This document shows positions 14,778 to 20,791 of a DNA stretch of 20,791 nt, in pieces. The stretch's first letter is position 1. Each line of letters begins with the position of its first letter. The stretch lies in contig JALWRV010000221.1 in the NCBI GenBank assembly GCA_027080545.1, forward strand, positions 1 through 20,791, given 5' to 3'. Source of the DNA: Parvularculaceae bacterium (GTDB taxonomy: Bacteria; Pseudomonadota; Alphaproteobacteria; Caulobacterales; Parvularculaceae). The position numbers were made by a program, and so were the translations under genes. The notes under the pieces are model-generated. The model made no database searches. It saw only the letters and a list, made by a program, of their open reading frames with translations, and was not told the origin of the DNA.

Positions 14778-15680
14778 ATGTCTATAAATACTCTCTCTGC
14801 GTCTTCGGGGGCGCGCGCCATTTCTTTCCCCGATCCTCGCCCGATGGCGTTGCTATTGGCGTTAAGTTCTATGCTGGTAGCAATGATGATGATTGCCACA
14901 CCGGCCTTTGCCAGTAGTGACGATGATGATGATAAAAAATACCGCAAATCAGAAAAATATCCGGCCCCGACCTATCGCGGGCGCGATGATGATCGGCGCA
15001 ATGACCGCCATAATGATTATTATGGTGGCTATGGGGGTAACCGGCAGGTGATTGTGCGGTGTAATTCCAATGATTACCGCTATGAATTTTGTCGGGTAAA
15101 TGGCCGCATCGAGCGGGCCTGGATAGCCAATCAGCGCTCCTTGGCCGAATGTACCCTCGGCTATACGTGGGGCTTCAGCCGTGACGGGGTTTGGACCACC
15201 AATGGCTGCCGCGCTGAATTTGGTGTTTTGCTTAATTCCCGTGCTCGAGGCTATACGGGCTATGATACCCCGCGCGGCCAATATTCCGGAAATGGTTACG
15301 GTTCTGGTGGCTATGGGTCAGGGGGTTATGGCTCTGGTGGTTATGGTTATGGCGACCATGATTATGATGATGACGACTATTATAGTGGGGGTCATCATGG
15401 CAATCGCTCAAAGCGCTACGCCATTGACCAATGCTATCGCAAAATAAGCTATGACTTACGCCGCGATGGCTATCGCAATGTGCGCATTGACCGGGTCGCG
15501 GATGTGGATCGCACCGATCATGGCTGGAAGGTTAAATTGCTGATCTCGACCACGGGCGGGCGAAATTATGACCCCTACCGCAATTCTTCCTATGGCCGCG
15601 ATCACCGCCGTCTGGCACGGGTAAAATGTAAAGTAACCCGTGATCGCGTCAGAATTCGCGACTTTGACTGGTACCGGTAG
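14778..15680 (+). CDS. Exported DUF3011 protein with Gly/Ser/Tyr repeat and C-terminal basic domain
   Basis: The 300-residue precursor has a long n-region and hydrophobic core (MALLLALSSMLVAMMMIATPAFA, about 23-45), so cleavage is expected near Ala45. An Asp/Arg/Tyr-rich disordered part follows. A DUF3011-type domain covers ~92-150 with Cys95, 105, 125 and 144 and the core GYTWGFSRDGVW. Three GSGGY repeats are at 175-189, next to a run of Asp and His. The last ~85 residues form a second, basic domain (YAIDQCYRKI ... DGYRNVRIDRVADVDR ... VRIRDFDWYR) with two more cysteines. GGAG at 14768-14771 lies 6 bases before ATG 14778, deciding the start over ATG 14766 and 14706. Function is unknown; a periplasmic or surface role is inferred from the signal peptide. 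Confidence 0.8.
   Translation: MSINTLSASSGARAISFPDPRPMALLLALSSMLVAMMMIATPAFASSDDDDDKKYRKSEKYPAPTYRGRDDDRRNDRHNDYYGGYGGNRQVIVRCNSNDYRYEFCRVNGRIERAWIANQRSLAECTLGYTWGFSRDGVWTTNGCRAEFGVLLNSRARGYTGYDTPRGQYSGNGYGSGGYGSGGYGSGGYGYGDHDYDDDDYYSGGHHGNRSKRYAIDQCYRKISYDLRRDGYRNVRIDRVADVDRTDHGWKVKLLISTTGGRNYDPYRNSSYGRDHRRLARVKCKVTRDRVRIRDFDWYR
15300..15344 (+). repeat. Three in-frame 15-bp repeats encoding GSGGY
   Basis: Codons for Gly-Ser-Gly-Gly-Tyr occur three times head to tail (15300-15314, 15315-15329, 15330-15344) and then decay into GYGD. Synonymous sites differ among copies (TCT/TCA for Ser, several Gly codons), so the peptide repeat is kept while the DNA has drifted. The segment is a flexible linker between the cysteine domain and the basic C-terminal domain. 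Confidence 0.85.
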
Positions 15681-15728
15681 ATTCGGGCCACATACCAACA
15701 GATAGGCCCTAACAAGAGGTCCTAACAG

Positions 15729-15763
15729 AAAGGATGATGGTTAATCCATCATCCTTTTTCTTT
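15729..15763 (+). terminator. Intrinsic terminator between the two DUF3011 genes
   Basis: AAAGGATGATGG (15729-15740), loop TTAAT, then CCATCATCCTTT (15746-15757) form a perfect 12-bp stem followed by TTCTTT. It ends the first DUF3011 transcript, so the second DUF3011 gene needs its own promoter. Confidence 0.9.
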
Positions 15764-15793
15764 GGCCCGCTCCTTCTGTTCATTATATCTTCG

Positions 15794-15820
15794 TTAACAA
15801 AAAGAGCGCTACGTTAGAAT
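15794..15820 (+). promoter_or_regulatory. Candidate promoter for the second DUF3011 gene
   Basis: TTAACA (15794-15799) and TAGAAT (15815-15820) each match five of six consensus bases, but the spacer is only 15 bases. TATAAC at 15820-15825 is an alternative -10 with a 20-base spacer. A promoter is expected here because a strong terminator lies just upstream. Confidence 0.4.
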
Positions 15821-15824
15821 ATAA

Positions 15825-15852
15825 CTATCCCCCCTGTCTATTTTGGGGATAG
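15825..15852 (+). promoter_or_regulatory. Hairpin at the 5' end of the second DUF3011 transcript
   Basis: CTATCCCC (15825-15832) pairs perfectly with GGGGATAG (15845-15852) around a 12-base loop. If transcription starts near 15826, this stem forms the very 5' end of the mRNA. No T-run follows. It could stabilise the message or act as an operator. Confidence 0.4.
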
Positions 15853-15895
15853 GATGGCTGTGCTGGGGCTTTGAACGTTGCGAAAGGAGCGTCTG

Positions 15896-16420
15896 ATGCG
15901 CCTATTGCTAAACCGCCGCCCCCGAAATGCCCGTACCTATCGCGGGGTCGTGTTCTTGTCCGCCTTTTTGGCCGCCATGGGACTATCGCTCTTGTCAGCC
16001 GCGATCGCCCTGCCTCTCGAGCCCCCCAATAAGCCAACCCCCGAAGCCCGCCCGGAAGCAGGTGCGCAAGAGGCTCTTTCCGCCCCCCGCCTTTCCCCGA
16101 GCGCAAACACCACCCTGATCACCTGTGTCTCCACTAAGATGGCAAAGCGTGTCATCTGCCCTTTGCCGCAAAACCCAGAGCAAGTGGCGCTGGTGCGCAC
16201 CTTGTCCCATACGCCCTGCATCTATGGGGTTAGTTGGGGGCTAGAGGGCCAGAGCGTTTGGACCTCAAGTGGGTGTGCGGCACGTTTTTCGGTACTGTTC
16301 GGGACAGTAACTCGGCCCCCACTATCCCAGCCTCCAATACCTCAGACCCCCGCCGATAGCCCGCTGCCCACGCCAGAAGAGACCGATCCACCCCAACGCC
16401 CCTTCGTGCGGGAGGCCTGA
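15896..16420 (+). CDS. Exported DUF3011-like protein with proline-rich tail
   Basis: The 174-residue precursor has a basic N-terminus and a hydrophobic stretch (VVFLSAFLAAMGLSLLSAAIA, about 18-38) that is a signal peptide or anchor. A Pro/Glu/Ala-rich linker follows. The domain at ~73-135 has Cys77, 88, 108 and 127 and the core GVSWGLEGQSVW, close to the DUF3011 pattern. The cysteine spacings (11, 20, 19) nearly equal those of the upstream protein (10, 20, 19), so the two domains are homologous. The last ~35 residues are proline-rich (QPPIPQTPADSPLPTPEE). AAAGGAG at 15883-15889 lies 6 bases before ATG 15896. It has its own likely promoter after the terminator. Function is unknown. Confidence 0.75.
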   Translation: MRLLLNRRPRNARTYRGVVFLSAFLAAMGLSLLSAAIALPLEPPNKPTPEARPEAGAQEALSAPRLSPSANTTLITCVSTKMAKRVICPLPQNPEQVALVRTLSHTPCIYGVSWGLEGQSVWTSSGCAARFSVLFGTVTRPPLSQPPIPQTPADSPLPTPEETDPPQRPFVREA

Positions 16421-16461
16421 TCTCTAGGCCCGATTCCGGCAAAATTATCGCTTCAGCTTTT

Positions 16462-16485
16462 CATTGGCACCGACATTGGCACCGA
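16462..16485. repeat. Perfect 12-bp direct tandem repeat upstream of ileS
   Basis: CATTGGCACCGA occurs twice head to tail (16462-16473 and 16474-16485). It lies in the 232-bp spacer, 168 bp before the ileS start. Tandem half-sites one helical turn apart could be a protein binding site or a chance slippage duplication; nothing else distinguishes these. Confidence 0.8.
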
Positions 16486-16583
16486 TTTCATCCTGTCCGG
16501 TGGTGAATGGGCTTGAATAAGGCGCGCAAATTCTGTCAAACCCCTTTTTTAATGATTTGCCGTTGATGGGGGCGCGCCGCTAT

Positions 16584-16596
16584 GGCAAGCCTTGCC
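16584..16596. promoter_or_regulatory. 13-bp inverted repeat in the ileS leader region
   Basis: GGCAAG, one base, then CTTGCC form an inverted repeat, just after the palindrome GGCGCGCC at 16571-16578. The one-base centre makes a DNA-protein site more likely than an RNA hairpin. Role inferred. Confidence 0.3.
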
Positions 16597-16629
16597 CGTC
16601 CCCGCCTTAGATAGAAAGCGTATCTCCTG

Positions 16630-16641
16630 AGCGCTAGCGCT
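16630..16641. promoter_or_regulatory. Perfect 12-bp palindrome just before the ileS start
   Basis: AGCGCTAGCGCT is fully self-complementary and ends 11 bases before the ileS ATG. It sits where the Shine-Dalgarno sequence would be, and no good Shine-Dalgarno sequence is seen. Either DNA binding or RNA structure could affect ileS expression; inference only. Confidence 0.4.
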
Positions 16642-16652
16642 GAGCGAATGAA

Positions 16653-19592
16653 ATGACCCCCATGCCCGATTCTCGCGATTATAAAGACACTCTTTTTCTG
16701 CCCCAAACCGATTTTCCCATGCGTGCCGGGCTACCGAAAAAAGAACCGGAACATTTGCAGCGCTGGCAAAAGATGGGCCTCTATCATTTGTTGCGCCAAC
16801 AATCTGACGGCCGCAAACCGTTCGTGCTCCATGACGGGCCGCCCTATGCCAATGGCCATCTGCATATTGGCCATGCGATGAATAAAATTCTCAAAGATTT
16901 GGTGGTGCGCTCGCGCCAAATGAGCGGCTATGATGCCAATTATGTGCCGGGCTGGGATTGTCATGGCCTGCCCATCGAATGGGAAGTGGAAAAAGAATTT
17001 CGCAGTCGGGGCCGGGCCAAGAGCGATGTGCCGGCATCGGAGTTCCGCGAGGCCTGTCGCGCCTATGCCCGCAAATGGGTGGATATTCAGCGCCAAGAAT
17101 TCAAACGTTACGGCATTGAGGGCGATTGGGAAGATCCCTATCTGACCATGAAATTTGAAAGTGAAGCGACCATTGTCGCGGAATTTTTGAAACTGGTTGC
17201 CAAGGGGCTTGTCTACCAAGGGTCAAAACCGGTGATGTGGTCGCCGGTCGAGCAAACCGCCCTGGCCGAAGCGGAAATAGAATATCGCGATCACCAATCG
17301 ACCACCATCTGGGTCAAGTTCCCGTTCAAAACTGACGCCACCCCCAAAGCGCTTTTAGATGAGGGGTTTGGCGATGCCAAAATCATTATCTGGACCACCA
17401 CCCCCTGGACCATTCCCGGTAATCGCGCCATTTGCTATGGGCCAAAAATGTCTTACGGGCTTTATCGGGTCCAAGCCTTGCAAGAGGATTTGGCCTTCGC
17501 CCCATGGTCAACACCGGGGGATTTGTTGATCGTTGCGGATGCGCTGGCTGAAAGCGTGCGCGAGGCAGGGCTGATTGCCACTTGGGAACGGGTGCGCGAT
17601 GTGCCACCCGGGCTGTTGGAAGGCGCGCGCTGCGCCCACCCGCTGGCTGGTTTTGCCGGGGGCTATCAGTTCGATGTGCCCTTGCTGGCGGGCGATCATG
17701 TGACCGAAGAGGCCGGTACGGGCTTTGTCCATACGGCCCCCGGCCATGGTCAGGACGATTATTTTGCTTGGCTTGCCCATGGTCTGCCTCTTGATGATAT
17801 CCCCTATACGGTTGGGCCAGACGGGGCGTTTACCGATGATGCGCCGGGCTTTACCGGTGAAAAAGTCATTGTCACCGAGGGCAAAAAGGCCGGGCGCGAT
17901 GGCGGGGCCAATCAAGCCGTCATCAAAGCCTTGATCGAGTGCGGGGGGCTATTGGCACGCGGGCGTATAAAACATTCTTACCCCCATTCATGGCGCTCAA
18001 AAGCACCGATCATATTCCGCAATACGCCGCAATGGTTTGTTCGTCTCGATGGCCAAGGCGAGGGGGGCCAAGGCGAGGGGGGCTTGCGCGATATTGCCCT
18101 TGCCGCCATTGAAGACACACGCTTTGTCCCCCCCGGAGGCAAAAACCGTATCCGCGCCATGGTTGAGGGGCGACCTGATTGGTTGGTATCACGCCAGCGC
18201 ACATGGGGGGTCCCCATTGCTCTTTTTGCCGACAAAAACGGGGTGCCGCTTTGTGATGAGGCGGTTAATCTGCGCATCATTGAAGCCATTGCCGAGCGCG
18301 GCGCGGATGCTTGGTTTGACACCCCGGCGCAGGCATTTCTGGGCGATAAATATGACGCCAAAGATTATCAAAAGGTCGAAGACATTCTCGATGTGTGGTT
18401 TGATTCCGGCTCGACCCATGCCTTTGTTCTGGAAAAACGCAACGATCTGAAATGGCCGGCGGACCTTTATCTCGAAGGCTCGGACCAGCATCGCGGCTGG
18501 TTCCAATCCTCGCTCCTAGAAAGTTGCGGCACCAGAGGTCGGGCTCCTTTTGAAACCGTTTTGACCCATGGTTTTGTGCTTGATGAGCAAGGCCATAAAA
18601 TGTCCAAATCCGTTGGCAATGTTGTCGATCCACAAGATTTGATCCGCCAATATGGGGCCGATATTTTGCGCATCTGGGTGGCCTCGTCAGACTATAGTGA
18701 TGATTTGCGCATGGGTAAGGAAATCATTGCCTCGTCCGTGGACGGCTATCGTAAATTGCGCAATTCGCTGCGCTATTTGCTCGGTGCCGTAAGCGGCTTT
18801 GATGATGGTGAGCGCCTGCCCGTCGATGAAATGCCGGAGCTGGAGCGCTATATGCTGCATTTGGTGGCGGATCTGGATCAGCAGATCATGGCGGCCTATG
18901 AGGCGTATGATTTTAAAATGGTCTGGCGGCGCTTGATCGAATTTTGTTCAATCGATCTATCGGCTTTCTATTTGGACATCCGTAAAGACAGTCTCTATTG
19001 CGATAACCCAAGCCATAAGACACGCCGCGCCGCGCGCACCGTGATGCATGAAATTCTGGCGCGGCTCAATTTGTGGCTCGCCCCTATATGTGTGTTTACC
19101 GCCGAAGAAGTTTGGCAACAGCGCTTTGGGGTGCGGGAAAAAGATTCTGTCCATCTACACTGTTTTGTTGAAACCCCGAAAAATTGGCACGACCCGGATT
19201 TGGCAACTCGTTGGCAGTCTATTCGTATGGTCCGCAAAGTAGTCACGGGGGCTTTGGAGGTTGAGCGCCGCGAAAAAAATATTGGTGCCAGTTTGGAAGC
19301 CGCCCCAACCGTCTATGTGGTTGATGAGGCGCTCTTGGCTCTGTGCCAAACTGTTGACTTCGCCACATTGGCGATCACGTCCCATATCCATTTTAAAACG
19401 GGCACCCCTTCACAGGCGGCCTTTACCATGGAAGAGGTCGATGGCGTGGCGGTGGTGCCGACAAAGGCCGAGGGCGGCAAATGCGCTCGCTGCTGGCGAA
19501 TATTGCCGGAGGTCGACGCAAGCCATTCCCTGTGCGGGCGATGTGAAAAGGCGGTCATGGCCCATGATCACATGATGGCTGGTGCCTCATAG
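16653..19592 (+). CDS. ileS: Isoleucyl-tRNA synthetase
   Basis: The 979-residue class I synthetase attaches isoleucine to tRNA-Ile and edits mischarged valine. Motifs run in the expected order: PPYANGHLHIGHAMNK with HIGH at 71-74, GWDCHGLPIEWEVE, the inserted editing domain with TWTTTPWTIPGN-like sequence (IIWTTTPWTIPGNRAI) and GTGFVHTAPGHGQDD, the KMSKS loop at 649-653 followed by VGN, and a C-terminal zinc site of Cys944, 947, 961 and 964 (CARCW ... CGRC). Length is slightly above E. coli IleS (938). A 15-base in-frame duplication at residues 467-476 lengthens one loop. ATG 16653 has no clear Shine-Dalgarno sequence; ATG 16662 is a possible alternative. lspA follows without a gap, as is common in proteobacteria. 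Confidence 0.98.
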   Translation: MTPMPDSRDYKDTLFLPQTDFPMRAGLPKKEPEHLQRWQKMGLYHLLRQQSDGRKPFVLHDGPPYANGHLHIGHAMNKILKDLVVRSRQMSGYDANYVPGWDCHGLPIEWEVEKEFRSRGRAKSDVPASEFREACRAYARKWVDIQRQEFKRYGIEGDWEDPYLTMKFESEATIVAEFLKLVAKGLVYQGSKPVMWSPVEQTALAEAEIEYRDHQSTTIWVKFPFKTDATPKALLDEGFGDAKIIIWTTTPWTIPGNRAICYGPKMSYGLYRVQALQEDLAFAPWSTPGDLLIVADALAESVREAGLIATWERVRDVPPGLLEGARCAHPLAGFAGGYQFDVPLLAGDHVTEEAGTGFVHTAPGHGQDDYFAWLAHGLPLDDIPYTVGPDGAFTDDAPGFTGEKVIVTEGKKAGRDGGANQAVIKALIECGGLLARGRIKHSYPHSWRSKAPIIFRNTPQWFVRLDGQGEGGQGEGGLRDIALAAIEDTRFVPPGGKNRIRAMVEGRPDWLVSRQRTWGVPIALFADKNGVPLCDEAVNLRIIEAIAERGADAWFDTPAQAFLGDKYDAKDYQKVEDILDVWFDSGSTHAFVLEKRNDLKWPADLYLEGSDQHRGWFQSSLLESCGTRGRAPFETVLTHGFVLDEQGHKMSKSVGNVVDPQDLIRQYGADILRIWVASSDYSDDLRMGKEIIASSVDGYRKLRNSLRYLLGAVSGFDDGERLPVDEMPELERYMLHLVADLDQQIMAAYEAYDFKMVWRRLIEFCSIDLSAFYLDIRKDSLYCDNPSHKTRRAARTVMHEILARLNLWLAPICVFTAEEVWQQRFGVREKDSVHLHCFVETPKNWHDPDLATRWQSIRMVRKVVTGALEVERREKNIGASLEAAPTVYVVDEALLALCQTVDFATLAITSHIHFKTGTPSQAAFTMEEVDGVAVVPTKAEGGKCARCWRILPEVDASHSLCGRCEKAVMAHDHMMAGAS
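18051..18083 (+). repeat. In-frame 15-bp tandem duplication inside ileS
   Basis: GGCCAAGGCGAGGGG is present twice without change (18051-18065 and 18066-18080), followed by the first three bases of a third copy. It encodes GQGEG twice. The identical codons point to a recent slippage event in a loop between the editing and later catalytic regions. Confidence 0.9.
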
Positions 19593-20135
19593 ATGGGTAA
19601 GAAAAAGAGCGCCTTCGCCCGTCACTGGACTATTTTTCGCAAAAACCTAGCGCGAAATAAAAAGTTTTGGCCGACCTTGGGGTTTGCCTTTGTCGTCATC
19701 CTTGTGGATCAGCTCTCTAAGTTGTGGATATTGTACGGTTTGCGCCTGCCGGAGCGCCCCTTCGGCCATATTGAAATCTCGCAAATTTTCGATCTGACTT
19801 TCGTGCAAAATCGCGGCATCAGTTTCGGCCTGTTCGCGGGGGGGCTGTCGTCACGGCTTATCCTTTCAAGCCTGTCTATTCTGGTGGTGGCCTATCTGGT
19901 GCGCTGGCTCGCCCGCCAGAGACGATTGCTCACCTGTCTGGGCATCGGCGCGATTATTGGTGGCGCGTTAGGTAATGCTTTTGATCGCCTGTCCTATGGT
20001 TATGTGGTTGATTTTATAGATTTTTCTGGACTGCATTTCCCATGGGTGTTCAATGTTGCCGATATGGCGATCAATCTCGGGGTGGGGTTGCTGATCCTCG
20101 ATGCGGTGCGTCAATTGCGTCGCAAGCCATCCTGA
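19593..20135 (+). CDS. lspA: Lipoprotein signal peptidase (signal peptidase II)
   Basis: The 180-residue inner-membrane aspartyl protease removes signal peptides from diacylglyceryl-modified prolipoproteins. Conserved blocks are VDQLSK (38-43), FVQNRGISFGLF (70-81), GGALGNAFDRLSYGYVVDFIDF with catalytic Asp131, and FNVADMAI with catalytic Asp157. Four hydrophobic segments match the family. The first ~28 residues are a basic, hydrophilic extension (RHWTIFRKNLARNKK) not present in the 164-residue E. coli enzyme. The ATG directly follows the ileS TAG with no gap, so translation is probably coupled to ileS. The window holds two clear substrates, the export lipoprotein at 9379 and the DUF3035 protein just downstream. 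Confidence 0.97.
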   Translation: MGKKKSAFARHWTIFRKNLARNKKFWPTLGFAFVVILVDQLSKLWILYGLRLPERPFGHIEISQIFDLTFVQNRGISFGLFAGGLSSRLILSSLSILVVAYLVRWLARQRRLLTCLGIGAIIGGALGNAFDRLSYGYVVDFIDFSGLHFPWVFNVADMAINLGVGLLILDAVRQLRRKPS

Positions 20136-20154
20136 GAGGGTCGGTTTTGTCCCT

Positions 20155-20183
20155 TTGATGAATTCCCTGTTAACCGCTTTTAT
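20155..20183 (+). promoter_or_regulatory. Candidate promoter for the DUF3035 lipoprotein gene
   Basis: TTGATG (20155-20160) and TTTTAT (20178-20183) are spaced by 17 bases, each with four of six consensus matches. A small GCCCG/CGGGC stem at 20222-20234 lies between it and the gene. The 118-bp gap after lspA makes a separate promoter plausible, but the boxes are weak. Confidence 0.3.
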
Positions 20184-20253
20184 TTTTCCATCTAACGTGG
20201 TTATATGCGCCCTTGATGGATGCCCGTTTCGGGCCTGTTTGGAGATTTAGCCC

Positions 20254-20791
20254 ATGAAATTCCCCCTGCCAGTGCTTTTGTCGGTGGCTGCTTTTGGCCT
20301 GTTGGCGAGCGGGTGCTCTTCGGTTGGTGCGGCCATTGGCGGCAAAAATACACCGGATGAATTTGCTATTGCGACCAAGGCGCCTTTAACGGTGCCGCCG
20401 GATTATGGCTTGCGGCCCCCGCGCCCGGGCGAGGCACGACCACAAGAGCTGTCTCCTTCTGAGCGCGCCCGCCAATTGATCATTGGCGACAGCGCTGCCG
20501 AGCCGCCGACCGATGGCGAGTTGAGCTTGTTGCAACTGGCTGGTGCGGTGCAGGCTGACCCGAATATTCGGGCGGTTTTGGGAGCCGAAAATGGTGGTCT
20601 TGTCCATAAGGATGCGGATCTTGCCAACCGGATTTTATTCTGGCGCATCGTCAACAATAAGATTGATGATGAGCAAGCACCGCTTCGGGTCGAAGATCCG
20701 GAAGCATGGCTAAAGGCGCGCCAGGCCAGCATTGATAAGGTCACGGGCGGCCAAGCCGTAATCATCAGCCGCAATGAAAAGATTTTAAACC
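20254..20791 (+). CDS. DUF3035 lipoprotein, N-terminal part (cut by window end)
   Basis: The open frame gives 179 residues and runs off the window. Residues 1-20 are a lipoprotein signal (MKFPLPVLLSVAAFGLLASG) with Cys21 as the lipidated residue. The mature start contains TPDEFAIATKAPLTVPPDYG followed by LRPPRPGE, a pattern I associate with DUF3035 proteins of alphaproteobacteria. After that comes an Ala/Glu-rich part with no recognised catalytic motif. GGAG at 20241-20244 lies 9 bases before the ATG. In related genomes this gene follows lspA and is often succeeded by M16-type peptidase genes, which cannot be checked here. Its role is unknown; it would be a substrate of the signal peptidase encoded just upstream. 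Confidence 0.82.
   Translation, partial: MKFPLPVLLSVAAFGLLASGCSSVGAAIGGKNTPDEFAIATKAPLTVPPDYGLRPPRPGEARPQELSPSERARQLIIGDSAAEPPTDGELSLLQLAGAVQADPNIRAVLGAENGGLVHKDADLANRILFWRIVNNKIDDEQAPLRVEDPEAWLKARQASIDKVTGGQAVIISRNEKILN

Overview
The window reads as a chromosomal segment of an alphaproteobacterium. The main pointers are a DUF1150 gene, the ileS-lspA-DUF3035 lipoprotein order, and the sequence character of the housekeeping proteins. No genus can be fixed from the sequence alone. No insertion sequence, tRNA, rRNA, prophage or CRISPR array is visible, and both ends cut genes: the 3' end of rlmJ at the left and the 5' part of a DUF3035 lipoprotein gene at the right.

Left block (1-7.7 kb), 2-oxoacid and acyl metabolism. 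After the rlmJ tail comes a leftward two-gene unit. It holds a fused alpha+beta E1 of a 2-oxoacid dehydrogenase and, overlapping it by ATGA, a FabD-like acyltransferase. The residue that binds the malonyl carboxylate in FabD is Met here, so a neutral acyl substrate is more likely than malonyl. Diverging from it, across a 199-bp spacer with a perfect 12-bp palindrome, is a rightward operon: an AlsS-type acetolactate synthase without small subunit, an NAD(P)-dependent aldehyde dehydrogenase and a small exported protein of unknown function. Two thiamine-diphosphate enzymes acting on 2-oxoacids thus flank one control region. This is the part most likely to hold an uncharacterised pathway.

Middle block (7.7-14.6 kb), envelope and polysaccharide export. 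A lone DUF1150 gene and uppP (undecaprenyl-diphosphate phosphatase) run leftward. Rightward are a short Wza/GumB-like outer-membrane export lipoprotein, an outer-membrane beta-barrel protein, a Wzc-like chain-length/tyrosine-kinase protein ending in a tyrosine cluster, and a membrane-anchored TerB-like protein. No glycosyltransferase, flippase or polymerase accompanies them, so the sugar-assembly genes must lie elsewhere. A strong intrinsic terminator sits between the barrel gene and the kinase gene.

Right block (14.7-20.8 kb). Two exported proteins share a four-cysteine DUF3011-type domain with nearly identical cysteine spacing but otherwise different architecture. A strong terminator separates them. 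Then come ileS, lspA (start codon immediately after the ileS stop) and a DUF3035 lipoprotein. The ileS leader is rich in short direct and inverted repeats.

Several start codons were set downstream of the longest possible start because a clear Shine-Dalgarno sequence sits just before an internal ATG (uppP, export lipoprotein, aldehyde dehydrogenase, TerB-like and both DUF3011 genes). Promoter calls are by eye and weak except for the extended -10 in front of the beta-barrel gene.
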